In this document: positions 18,362 through 26,627 of the stretch, in pieces
Layout: each line of letters starts with the position of its first letter
Numbering within the stretch: the stretch's first letter is position 1
Origin: Halopseudomonas pelagia CL-AP6
GTDB taxonomy: Bacteria > Pseudomonadota > Gammaproteobacteria > Pseudomonadales > Pseudomonadaceae
Length of the DNA stretch: 64,000 nt
Direction of reading: 5' to 3'
NCBI RefSeq assembly: GCF_000410875.1
Contig: NZ_AROI01000004.1
Coordinates: 148,745 to 212,744, forward strand
The notes under the pieces: model-generated
The model's database searches: none
What the model was told of the DNA's origin: nothing
What the model saw: the letters and a program-made list of their open reading frames with translations, nothing else
Made by a program: the position numbers and the translations under genes

Positions 18362-19522
18362 ATGATTGGCAACCAAATCCCGCTAACTATCAATACTCTT
18401 TTTGATCAAGGGCAAATCAAACTGCAGGCCGACTGTTTTGAAATAGACTTGGAAGTGCAGGGACGCGATGATTTTTCCGGCATCAGCAATACCTTCGCGC
18501 TATGGATCTGCTTGCCTATAGCCATGAGCTTGAACCGGGATCTGCACATTCTTGGGCAGGTAAGCCCTACTGCTCTGTCGAACGCCAAAAAGCTCATTGA
18601 AATCTGGTTTGCTTGGCGGCCCGATTTATTTCATATCATCAAGGTAAGTGCAGAGCATCCAACAGAAACTGCCTATGCACACCAGCAAGGCGAAATCATG
18701 CTCTATTCCGGAGGAGCAGACTCGACCTACGCGCTGTTAACTCATTATCTTCACAAAGGCACTCAGGTGGCGGCGCTGACCATTCAGGGCATGGACTACG
18801 ATGCTGACGACACGGTTCGCTTCAACGCACTGCTTGCCAAAACACGCCCCCTTCGGGACCTGGCGATCAATGAGCATTACATCGTCAGATCAAATGCGGC
18901 GGAGATCATGGCTCGTTATGGTACGCACGGCGATTGCGGACACGGATTTCAGCTGTTCGGCTCGCTATTTCTTTTGGAAGACCGCTATCGCAGCGGCAGT
19001 ATTGCGGCCGATTGCACGAGGCAGATCGAAATGCTGATCTGTCCATGGGGCACCAGCTCGCTGACCAACCCCTTGTTCGCCAGCAGCCAGTTTCATATCA
19101 ACACATTGGACATAGATCTGGGACGCCCGGAAAAACTGGCAGCACTAAGCACAAACGAGATGGCGTTGCAGTGTGTGAGCTTCTGTAAAAAACGTAAAAT
19201 CCGTCCAGACAACTGCGGGGTATGCTCCAAATGCAGCCGCAGTAAAGCCATGTTCCTCGCAGAAACCGGGAGGATTCCCGATATGTTTCTTGATAACAGC
19301 TTCAGCGAAGACATGCTCCTGGACATTGACTTGAGCAATAGAGGCGAAAGGGGGTCAGCCATGGACCTGATTAGCTCCGCCGCGCGCAATGGCCGCCTCT
19401 CACTCTTTCCTCAGCTTACGGCTCGGCTCTGCGCCAAACCTGCACGCCAATCCTGGCTGGAGCGTCAAAAAGCCATATGGGTAAAGCGAATCAGGCAACT
19501 TAATGCGGGCAAGCCAGGCTGA
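18362..19522 (+). CDS. PP-loop ATP pyrophosphatase-like protein (QueC/sugar-amidotransferase type)
   Basis: A 386-residue protein with an adenine-nucleotide alpha-hydrolase core. The PP-loop LYSGGADSTYAL is at about residues 114-125, and a C-terminal cysteine cluster (CVSFCKKRK, then CGVCSKC) resembles the zinc site of QueC-like enzymes. Such enzymes adenylate a carboxylate or amide oxygen and bring in nitrogen. In glycan loci, PP-loop proteins such as WbpG/PseA act as sugar amidotransferases. The first 110 residues match nothing I know. It is the only rightward gene in the leftward LPS block, and its stop is 7 bases from the convergent pyruvyl-transferase-like gene. GGAA precedes ATG. The substrate is unknown. 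Confidence 0.72.
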   Translation: MIGNQIPLTINTLFDQGQIKLQADCFEIDLEVQGRDDFSGISNTFALWICLPIAMSLNRDLHILGQVSPTALSNAKKLIEIWFAWRPDLFHIIKVSAEHPTETAYAHQQGEIMLYSGGADSTYALLTHYLHKGTQVAALTIQGMDYDADDTVRFNALLAKTRPLRDLAINEHYIVRSNAAEIMARYGTHGDCGHGFQLFGSLFLLEDRYRSGSIAADCTRQIEMLICPWGTSSLTNPLFASSQFHINTLDIDLGRPEKLAALSTNEMALQCVSFCKKRKIRPDNCGVCSKCSRSKAMFLAETGRIPDMFLDNSFSEDMLLDIDLSNRGERGSAMDLISSAARNGRLSLFPQLTARLCAKPARQSWLERQKAIWVKRIRQLNAGKPG

Positions 19523-19529
19523 CCAGATG

Positions 19530-20591
19530 TCACTTGTTCTGCGCATCGCTGGCTAATCTGGCAATACCGGCAAACATCCGCTTCGCCGCTGCCAGCGAGT
19601 GCTCAAGAAATCGCTCCAGACCAGCCCTTTCGGCTTCGCTATAGGGCTGCGCGGGCAATCTGGACAGGCCCTCGGTATAGCTTTCGCACAGACGGCCCGA
19701 TAACCCCGCCTGCTTCAACAAGCCTTCAATTTTATGGGTATTCGAGCTGAGGGCCATGAACGGCGTTCCCGTTATCATGCACAGTGTCGCCATATGAAAG
19801 CGTCCGGTAACCACACCTTCCGCAGCACTGATGGTACGCAGAAAATCTGCCGTCGACTGTACCGAGTACCGCCAGCGCAAACGACCTAGCCCCCTGGAAG
19901 ACGAGGCATCAGGATGGCGGCCTAACCGGCTGCCCAGCCTATGGCGTAGCATTTTGGCATTGGCCTTTAAACTTTTGAAAAAGAAGCGACCTTCGCTCCC
20001 GTGGCGCAGTGGGGGGATAGTACGGATACTCAGGTAGCGCACGTCCATATCAGAAGGAAGCTGACTCAACGTCTCCCACAGTTGCTGTTGAACCGACTTC
20101 AACACACTGCCGTTGATTATCAGCCCGTGGCGGACCAGGCCGCCCACCGCAGGACGAAATGACAGTGTCAGATCGGGTACCACTTCAGAGGCAACGCCCG
20201 CTAACTCAAGCGCCTCCCGGCTCAAGTCATCCCGAACAAAGATTTGCGAGAAATCGCCAGCGAACTCGGTCAACTGTTGGTTGTTCTGCCACACCGAGTT
20301 AATCAATACGCAGGGAATACCCAGCTTACGGCAATGACGTGCCAGACGCCCAAGCATCATGGCTGCCGGCGCATCGTCATGCATCGTACCTTCACCATTG
20401 ACGATACACACGTCAGCCTCGGCTACACGCTCAAGTAAAAACCGGTCTTTGGTCCAGTCATGGCGCACTGGCGAGGCATGAGCAATATGCATACCGGCCT
20501 CCGTCGCCAGAGCCCGAATTTGCCTGATAACCAATTGGCAGCCGTGGTGGTCATCATAAGAAGTATCGTTGAACAATATTGCCTGCAACAA
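19530..20591 (-). CDS. Polysaccharide pyruvyl transferase family protein
   Basis: A 353-residue protein of the PS_pyruv_trans fold, a GT-B-like enzyme. Evidence: LFNDTSYDDHHGCQLVIR at the start, IVNGEGTMHDD with acidic active-site residues, IFVRDDLSREAL and the C-terminal TGRFHMATLCMITGTPF with the conserved Arg-x-His. Family members transfer pyruvate from phosphoenolpyruvate to make ketals on sugars, though some have other roles. The start is TTG 20591, 7 bases behind GGGAG. It follows the Mur-ligase-like gene on the same strand after 48 bases. Whether core pyruvylation occurs in this organism is not known. Confidence 0.8.
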   Translation of the reverse strand: MLQAILFNDTSYDDHHGCQLVIRQIRALATEAGMHIAHASPVRHDWTKDRFLLERVAEADVCIVNGEGTMHDDAPAAMMLGRLARHCRKLGIPCVLINSVWQNNQQLTEFAGDFSQIFVRDDLSREALELAGVASEVVPDLTLSFRPAVGGLVRHGLIINGSVLKSVQQQLWETLSQLPSDMDVRYLSIRTIPPLRHGSEGRFFFKSLKANAKMLRHRLGSRLGRHPDASSSRGLGRLRWRYSVQSTADFLRTISAAEGVVTGRFHMATLCMITGTPFMALSSNTHKIEGLLKQAGLSGRLCESYTEGLSRLPAQPYSEAERAGLERFLEHSLAAAKRMFAGIARLASDAQNK

Positions 20592-20639
20592 GAATCAGCT
20601 CCCTGAAGGATAATAGGGCATGACGACAGGCATCATAGC

Positions 20640-21926
20640 TCAGCCAGGATTGCGTGGGATCAACCGAACGAGCCCGCCTTCCATATCGGCGCAACATTGC
20701 GCCCATGCTGTGAGCACGCTCGCGCAATGGTCTGTCTGTGCGTCAGACTCACCGTGCTCTGTCGTATACGTGTTTACCAACGCGTCCAACCGATTAACGC
20801 TAGATGCCTTTAACAGCACTACCTCGCCCTCGAGAATATCCGCTTCCAGCTCCTCCCTGAGCATTTCCAAAGAATCAAGGACGATGACACGCGAAGGACC
20901 GTAGGTCTCGATCAACCGGGTTATTTCATGCGGCGGTCTGAAAACCAGAACACGATCAGCATAGGCAAGCGCAATCTTGACAGCCTTGCGCAATTTGGGA
21001 CTGAAAGCTCCTGCGTAATCAGACATATTACCCAACACTATCGTCTTGCGCGGCGCCGTTTGAAACGCGTTCAACACACCAAATGCCAGCTCCAGAGTTG
21101 GATAAGGCGCTTTCACGGTATCGCAGATAAGCTGACGCTGATGGGTGATCGGATGCACCGAGCAACGGCCCTGAAGGCCGTGAAACAGCCGAGCACGCTC
21201 GGCCAATTCGGATAGGGAAATGCCCGCCTGATGCGCGCAGGCGATTGCCGCCAAAGCAGCAGAAACGAAATGTAACGCAGGCAGGCCGATATCGAACTCG
21301 ACGCGCTGATCAGCATGCGCACAGGTAAAGTTCAACCGTCCCTGGGGGTCGACCAACGGGTTCAGCGCCCGATAGTCGGCCTTTTCTGCAAGGCCAAAAG
21401 TCATCACCTGTGCCTGAGTCGCCCCCGCCATACTCGCTACCAACGGATCATCCAGATTGAGAAAGACCATACCAGATGCACTGACCGCACTGGCAAGCAC
21501 GCTCTTTTCCTGCGCAGTAGCTTCGAGACTGCGAAAGTTGGCAAAGTGATCACTGGATACCGAGGTGATGATAGCCATACACGGTTGGACCAGAGCGCAA
21601 CCGCTGGCCAAGGCGCCCGGCTCATGCCCGCTCATTTCAACCACTAGGTACTGGTCTTCAGAGGTGACTTCGATCAGCCTCTGGGCAATATCCTTGAGCG
21701 CATTGTGCAAAATGGAACCCGCAGTCCGATAGCGAGAACCCAACAAGAAAAACAGCAAGGCGCTGGTTGAACTTTTACCTGCACTACCGGTGACGCCGAT
21801 AATGTGCGTGGCTATCAGCTTCTTACGATTGTCCGCTGCGAGAACGAGATCGATTTCTGTACGTGCAGGCCGACGTCCGTGCTTGAGCATGAACAGCCAT
21901 TTCGTCAGTACCCGTTTGATTTTCAT
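20640..21926 (-). CDS. Mur-ligase-like ATP-dependent ligase in LPS core locus
   Basis: A 428-residue protein with the fold order of MurF-type ligases. The ATP-binding loop GVTGSAGKSST is at about 44-54, the carboxylate-phosphate region EMSGHEPGAL follows, then a substrate-contact region TSVSSDHFANF with the Asp-His pair, and the C-terminal domain contains VLGNMSDYAGAFS. Mur ligases form amide bonds between a carboxylate and an amine through an acyl-phosphate. This one lacks the N-terminal UDP-MurNAc-binding domain of MurF (normally 450-470 residues in total) and lies far from the mur cluster, so it probably acts on another substrate. Its role in amide substitution of a core sugar is speculation. 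ATG 21926 has only a weak GAG upstream. Confidence 0.78.
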   Translation of the reverse strand: MKIKRVLTKWLFMLKHGRRPARTEIDLVLAADNRKKLIATHIIGVTGSAGKSSTSALLFFLLGSRYRTAGSILHNALKDIAQRLIEVTSEDQYLVVEMSGHEPGALASGCALVQPCMAIITSVSSDHFANFRSLEATAQEKSVLASAVSASGMVFLNLDDPLVASMAGATQAQVMTFGLAEKADYRALNPLVDPQGRLNFTCAHADQRVEFDIGLPALHFVSAALAAIACAHQAGISLSELAERARLFHGLQGRCSVHPITHQRQLICDTVKAPYPTLELAFGVLNAFQTAPRKTIVLGNMSDYAGAFSPKLRKAVKIALAYADRVLVFRPPHEITRLIETYGPSRVIVLDSLEMLREELEADILEGEVVLLKASSVNRLDALVNTYTTEHGESDAQTDHCASVLTAWAQCCADMEGGLVRLIPRNPG

Positions 21927-22043
21927 TCAAATCTCGTCCAGAGATAGGTTGTTAGACGATACCCCTATGCAGCAAAACTGTCGCCAACCCTGATTATGTG
22001 TCATCCCTTAATTTCACAACCGTTACTTTCGTCGGCGTCGCGC

Positions 22044-23468
22044 TCAAGGAAGATGTGCGTCCAGCCAACGCGCCAGCGGACTGCTCGCAGGCCAGTTTCG
22101 TAACAGACGCGCACGGTCAATACGCCAAGCTTGATGCCAGGCGGCCTCGCTGCTGTGCGCCAGCATGCCATCGAGATCGATCAACCACACTTTTTCATCG
22201 TGCCAAAGCAGATTGGTAGCCTTGAAGTCACCATGACTGATACGCGCCTCGGCCAGTTGCCGCAGCAGCAGCAGCAGTGCCTCGCCTTGTGGCACAGAGG
22301 GCTCGATTTGGCCGTCAACCCCGAAAAGCTCGAGCAAATTCTGACCCGGACAATATTCGCAGATCAGCCAGGCGCGGCGACGTAAAGGGCCGAAACGGCT
22401 TTCAATCATCGCCAGTGGCGCGGGCGTGGGAATGCGCAAAAACTGCAGACGTTGCGCCGCCAGCCATGAATGCCAGGCGCGGCTGGGGCGCCAGAAACGG
22501 CTCAGCCAATGGCCAAGCCCTTTGATGTTGTAGCGCTTGATCACGACGCTACCGCTGTCTAACTGGGTCAGCGTAACGCTACTGCTGCCGCCGTCTTTTA
22601 GCTGGGGGGTTTGCTCGAACGGCGAGTCCGGCGCATCCAACAGTGGGTGCAGGTCTGCGGCACGGGCTCGCACCGCCGCAGAAAATCGCCACCAGTTGCG
22701 CTTCACCTGAAAAAAACTGCAATCACGCACGGCCTTGCGTAGCCAATCAGCCAGCCGCTGCGCTCTAACCCGCCGCACTTGTTCAGCAATACGATCTGGG
22801 TTGAGTGCGCGCTCAGCATTGATCTGAAGGTAATGGATCAGCAGCAGTTCGACATACTCGTCCCACGAGCGATCCAGCTGAGCAAAAAAAATGGCTAGAT
22901 TATCTTCTGCCTGCCGCGACGCCAGGGGCTGACCAGGGCTGACCAGCTCGATTGCGTCGCCGTCGATCACGTAAAGCTGTTCGCCCTGCAGCAGAAAGTT
23001 GCCCAAATGCAGATCCGTCTGCGCCAGGCCGGCACGGTGCATGGCGGCAATACTGCCCAGCGCCTGACCCAGGAAATCGAGCGCTGAAGCACTGCCAGCC
23101 GGTCGATCATCCATCTCGTCCCAGATTTGCTGCAAGTTGTTTGAACCTTGCAGATAATCAGTGCAAATAAACCGGCTACCAAGCTCCAGCTCGCCACTGG
23201 CCACGATATCGGGTGTTGCAATACCAGCCTCCTTTAACGCCAGCAGGCCATCCAGCTCCCGCTGCGCATGCCGACTGGCGCTACGGGATATAAACAGCTT
23301 AACCACTACCGCCCGCCCGTTAAGCTCACCGGCAGCCACCAGGCGCTTGCCGGGCAACACCCGTAACCAATGCTGCAGCGATATTTCCCCTGCGGGGGTA
23401 GCCAGCAATGCCGGCAACACCGGAGCGCGTCCGCCAGCGGCCAGCGCAGCAAGGGTGGTTGGCATCAT
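22044..23468 (-). CDS. Tandem kinase-fold LPS core protein (PA5006-like)
   Basis: A 474-residue protein with two kinase-like halves. The N half has AVVVKLFI (ATP-binding Lys about 57), HRAGLAQTDLHLGNFLL (catalytic Asp 152) and YVIDGD for the metal. The C half has SVVIKRYN, SHGDFKATNLL (around 413) and WLIDLDG. Both halves keep the Asp of the catalytic loop, so both may be active. Pseudomonas LPS core carries several phosphates on heptose, and PA5006 sits at the same place. ATG 23468 overlaps the stop of the preceding gene (ATGA). The substrate is inferred from locus only. Confidence 0.8.
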   Translation of the reverse strand: MMPTTLAALAAGGRAPVLPALLATPAGEISLQHWLRVLPGKRLVAAGELNGRAVVVKLFISRSASRHAQRELDGLLALKEAGIATPDIVASGELELGSRFICTDYLQGSNNLQQIWDEMDDRPAGSASALDFLGQALGSIAAMHRAGLAQTDLHLGNFLLQGEQLYVIDGDAIELVSPGQPLASRQAEDNLAIFFAQLDRSWDEYVELLLIHYLQINAERALNPDRIAEQVRRVRAQRLADWLRKAVRDCSFFQVKRNWWRFSAAVRARAADLHPLLDAPDSPFEQTPQLKDGGSSSVTLTQLDSGSVVIKRYNIKGLGHWLSRFWRPSRAWHSWLAAQRLQFLRIPTPAPLAMIESRFGPLRRRAWLICEYCPGQNLLELFGVDGQIEPSVPQGEALLLLLRQLAEARISHGDFKATNLLWHDEKVWLIDLDGMLAHSSEAAWHQAWRIDRARLLRNWPASSPLARWLDAHLP

Positions 23469-24238
23469 CTGCGCTCTTTCGCCTCTATGCGCTTCTGGAT
23501 ACGGATGATAAAAGCCTTCGCTTCGTTATCCAGATGGCTCTTTTGCAAGTATGCCAATATAAACCTCAGCCTCTCAGTCCGACTTGGCGCCCCGCTCCGG
23601 CGGCTGAACGAGCCAAGATCGGCCACGTAATCTGCCTGGCCAAACCAGGCGCGACGGGTTTTTTCCAGATCAATCAAGCGGGCATCAGCGCCCTGATCAT
23701 CGACCTTCAAGAACACATGCTTGGGGTACAAGCACTGGTGGACCTTGCCCGCCTGATGAAGCGACCTGATCAACTTGGCAGCAGCTAGAATCAACCTTTG
23801 TTTTCCGCGCCAGCCCAGGCCTTGCCAAGATTGAAACCAGGTACTCAGCGGTTCGTATCCATCCAGCGCTTCAGTCAACAACAGCGCTTGCCGGTGACCA
23901 TTGAGGCGCCGCTGGGCAAAATACACCGCCTTTAAAGCGGGGATACCTTGACCGGCATAGCTCTTGATGGCACGGAATTCGCGGGCAAACGTAGGTTCCC
24001 CAAGGGGGTGCCTCAAGCTGCGAGTCAAATGATTGTCCTGGCGCTTAAGATAAAATCCGCGGGCGACGCCCTCGGCATCCGTTAACTCCAACCGATATAC
24101 GCTGCTCCAGCCACCACGGCTGGTATTGGGTGCATCTACCGCATCCAGCTGCAAGGCCCAAAGCGCAGCAAAATTATCCAGCCCATGCTGAGCAAGCAGC
24201 TCCCTTGCGCCCTGAGGGGCAAAATACTCCTGGATCAT
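23465..24238 (-). CDS. InaA-family kinase-fold protein, paralogue 1
   Basis: A 257-residue protein of the LPS-kinase-like InaA group. It keeps the ATP-binding Lys (GFYLKRQ, K65), a Glu in FAREFRAIK and the DFG-like RLIDLEKTR. In the catalytic loop HQCLYPKHVFLK (167-178) the expected Asp is Cys169. It is closely similar along its full length to the next gene upstream (24305-25072), so the pair is a tandem duplication. The gene in this position in PAO1 is PA5007, for which the name wapQ has been used; assignment between the paralogues is not possible. AGGGA precedes ATG. Confidence 0.8.
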   Translation of the reverse strand: MIQEYFAPQGARELLAQHGLDNFAALWALQLDAVDAPNTSRGGWSSVYRLELTDAEGVARGFYLKRQDNHLTRSLRHPLGEPTFAREFRAIKSYAGQGIPALKAVYFAQRRLNGHRQALLLTEALDGYEPLSTWFQSWQGLGWRGKQRLILAAAKLIRSLHQAGKVHQCLYPKHVFLKVDDQGADARLIDLEKTRRAWFGQADYVADLGSFSRRSGAPSRTERLRFILAYLQKSHLDNEAKAFIIRIQKRIEAKERR

Positions 24239-24304
24239 TCTCGGTCCCTATCATGATCAAACTAAAAAGTGAGGCCCGAAATCGGGTGTGACTGAACACA
24301 TGGG

Positions 24305-25072
24305 TTACCGGCGGCGTGTGCGACCCGCAATGATGCGGTGCAACAGTTGCCTCGACGGCTCATCCAGCCGCTGGCGGCCCAGATACGCTAAAAAGAAGCG
24401 TAGTTTCTGCCCGGGCGTGGCGACGCCACTCTCGCGCAGCAGGCTCTTTAAATCACGGATTTTATCGCGCTGACCAAACCAGGCAGGGCGAGTCTCTACC
24501 AGGTCAATCAAACGCGCCCCTGCACCGTCGTCATCAAGCTTGAGAAAAATATGCTTGGGGTACAAATTATTGTGCATCCTTTCCGCGTTGTGCAGCGCAC
24601 GAACCAGCGCTGCGGCGGCCAGAATCAGGTCCTGCCGGTCGCCCCAGGCAAGTTGCTCCCAACGCTCGTACCAGAAGGTCAGAGGCTTGTAGATATCGAG
24701 CGCACGGGTAAGCAGAATCGCCTGGCGGTGGCCCTTAACGCCTCGCTGGTCAAAAAACGCTGCCTCCAGCGCAGGAATACCCAGGTGCGCGAAGCGCTGA
24801 ATTGCACGAAACTCGCGGGCGAAACTGGCTTCCCCCAAAGGGCGCAGCGCATGGCGCACCAATTGGTCATCCTGGCGCTTGAGATAAAAGCTCTGAGCAT
24901 CGCCGTTGGCGTCTTTGAGCTCTAGCCGCACGACCTTTTTCCAACCGGTGCCCCGCGTGAGTAGGGTCTGGTCGCTGGAGCACTGGTAAGCCCAAAGCGT
25001 CTCAAAGCTGTCCAGACCGTTTCGCGCCAGAACGTCCCTCGCATTGACCGCAATAAAAGCAGACCGACTCAT
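24305..25072 (-). CDS. InaA-family kinase-fold protein, paralogue 2
   Basis: A 255-residue paralogue of the preceding entry with the same landmarks: SFYLKRQ (K65), FAREFRAIQ and RLIDLVETR. The catalytic-loop position is HNNLYPKHIFLK (167-178), so Asn169 stands where an Asp is usual. The shared YPKHxFLK loop suggests that the Asp loss is a family trait, not recent decay. Its ATG overlaps the wapP stop (ATGA), so it is translated with wapP in the waaF-waaC-waaG-waaP-wapP run. The role in core phosphorylation is presumed from position. Confidence 0.8.
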   Translation of the reverse strand: MSRSAFIAVNARDVLARNGLDSFETLWAYQCSSDQTLLTRGTGWKKVVRLELKDANGDAQSFYLKRQDDQLVRHALRPLGEASFAREFRAIQRFAHLGIPALEAAFFDQRGVKGHRQAILLTRALDIYKPLTFWYERWEQLAWGDRQDLILAAAALVRALHNAERMHNNLYPKHIFLKLDDDGAGARLIDLVETRPAWFGQRDKIRDLKSLLRESGVATPGQKLRFFLAYLGRQRLDEPSRQLLHRIIAGRTRRR

Positions 25073-25815
25073 TCGCGCCCCCGGAAATAGTTCACTACTG
25101 CGCGGATGCGTTTTTTATCTGCCGGCGACAGGCGTGCACATTCAGCGTAATCCTTGTAAAAATGTAGCCGCTGGGTCGCAGACAGTGCCTGCTTGCCCAG
25201 TTTATCCAGGCACGCCAAGTCCTTGATGATGCGGTACTCAAGCACCGGCCCCCACCAGAAACTGCCACTGGGGCAATCGATCATAAATACATCCGGGAAA
25301 GGCTTCTGATTAACCAGAATATTTCGCCATTTCAGATCATTGTGAGCGAATTTCTGATCGTGCATCATTCGCGTGGCGTGAGCTACCTGGCGCGATACAT
25401 GGTTAACCCAAAGGCGATTGGCGAACCGTGGATCGCCACCGCGAGCGATCTGCGCCAGATCAGCTGTGTTGGACAGATCCTCGGTAATCAGTGCGCCGCG
25501 TAAAAACGCACCGTTAAGGCGCTCAAGGCCAAAGCCGACCACGGTCGCCGAGGGAATCCCCCAGGCATGAAAATTGAGCAGGTTTTCCCATTCCGCCTGA
25601 ATACGCGGCCGGCCGATATAACGCCTGAGATTCTTGCCGGCGCCGGTATAACGCTTCACATAATAAAACCGGCCACCGACCCAGACCTTGTGCACAGTGC
25701 TGATGGGGTCGCTGGTGATTTTTTCGCCTTCCAGGGCAAACACAGTATCCAGGTCGGCAAAGACCTCGCCACTGACTCCAGTGGCGTATTCAGGATTAAG
25801 CGTCCAACCCGTCAT
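25069..25815 (-). CDS. wapP: LPS core kinase WapP
   Basis: A 248-residue kinase-fold protein with the ATP-binding Lys in FYYVKRY (about 54), Glu in QAEWENLL and catalytic loop FAHNDLKWRNILVN with Asp160. The metal-binding segment is FMIDCPSG, where the usual DFG becomes Asp-Cys-Pro. It corresponds by sequence type and place to PA5008 (WapP), linked with WaaP in phosphorylation of the inner-core heptoses. ATGA overlaps join it to waaP upstream and to the InaA-like gene downstream. Confidence 0.85.
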   Translation of the reverse strand: MTGWTLNPEYATGVSGEVFADLDTVFALEGEKITSDPISTVHKVWVGGRFYYVKRYTGAGKNLRRYIGRPRIQAEWENLLNFHAWGIPSATVVGFGLERLNGAFLRGALITEDLSNTADLAQIARGGDPRFANRLWVNHVSRQVAHATRMMHDQKFAHNDLKWRNILVNQKPFPDVFMIDCPSGSFWWGPVLEYRIIKDLACLDKLGKQALSATQRLHFYKDYAECARLSPADKKRIRAVVNYFRGRE

Positions 25816-26627
25816 GCAGCATCACCTTGGGCGTACTTGCGCTCGAAGCGCGCCTGCAACTTTGCCGCCTTTTGCTCCAGCATAGTCAGCAGCCTTGCTT
25901 CACTGGCCAATACCTCGCGCAACGGACGGGCGAAATAGGTTTGCAGGAAGCGCAGTTTATCGCGCCGGGTCAGGCCGATAGCCAGTGCAGAGAAATACAA
26001 CCCGGCTAAATCCTTATCGCGCCAGCGGCGCGGCACCGCGGGCCTGATCTGGGCCCGGTGCAGATCGATCAGCGATAACCTGAACTGTTCCGCGCTCGGC
26101 TGCTGATCGGTATGCAGTAAAAAATGGCAGATATAGCAGTCGCGGTGATTGACCCCGGCTTGGTGCATACGCCGGGTCATATTCGCCACCTCGTTAATCA
26201 GCGCCCTTTTTAGCGCGGGGGGCGGCGGCATGATCGGCCAATCGCGACTGTAATCTTCAAGGCTAATGGTCGGCGCGAGCTCTTCGGTGATGATAAAGGA
26301 GTGCCTGGTCGCGGGATTGGCGCCACGCTCACCGTAAGCTACCGCCGTCATGGTTGGCACGCCAGCCGCCGTCAGCGCCTCAATTGCCTTCCACTCTTGA
26401 TCCGCGCCCAACACGGGGCGTTTCAGGGTCAGCCAGTTCTTGGCAATCTCGCCCCAGCCTACCCCGCGATGAATCTTCACAAAGTAGCCTTTGCCGCGCA
26501 CTTCAGTGCGCAAGGTACGGCGCGCTTCCAGCTCGCGAAACACCTCACCCTGTAACTGTTCCACTGCCACAAAGGGATCATGGTTTGCCCACAGGCTGGC
26601 GAACGGCTCTGATAGTCTAAGGGTCAA
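25812..26627 (-). CDS. waaP: LPS core heptose(I) kinase WaaP
   Basis: WaaP (RfaP) phosphorylates O-4 of inner-core heptose I with ATP; in P. aeruginosa it is needed for LPS export and viability. The 271-residue protein has GKGYFVKIHRG (Lys51), EWKAIEAL, FIITEEL and the catalytic loop NHRDCYICHFLL with Asp163, the same position as in PAO1. LIDLHRAQ is the metal-binding segment. The start is TTG 26627 with GGAG 7 bases upstream, overlapping the waaG stop; the length agrees with PAO1 (268). It sits in the order waaF-waaC-waaG-waaP. Confidence 0.95.
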   Translation of the reverse strand: MTLRLSEPFASLWANHDPFVAVEQLQGEVFRELEARRTLRTEVRGKGYFVKIHRGVGWGEIAKNWLTLKRPVLGADQEWKAIEALTAAGVPTMTAVAYGERGANPATRHSFIITEELAPTISLEDYSRDWPIMPPPPALKRALINEVANMTRRMHQAGVNHRDCYICHFLLHTDQQPSAEQFRLSLIDLHRAQIRPAVPRRWRDKDLAGLYFSALAIGLTRRDKLRFLQTYFARPLREVLASEARLLTMLEQKAAKLQARFERKYAQGDAA

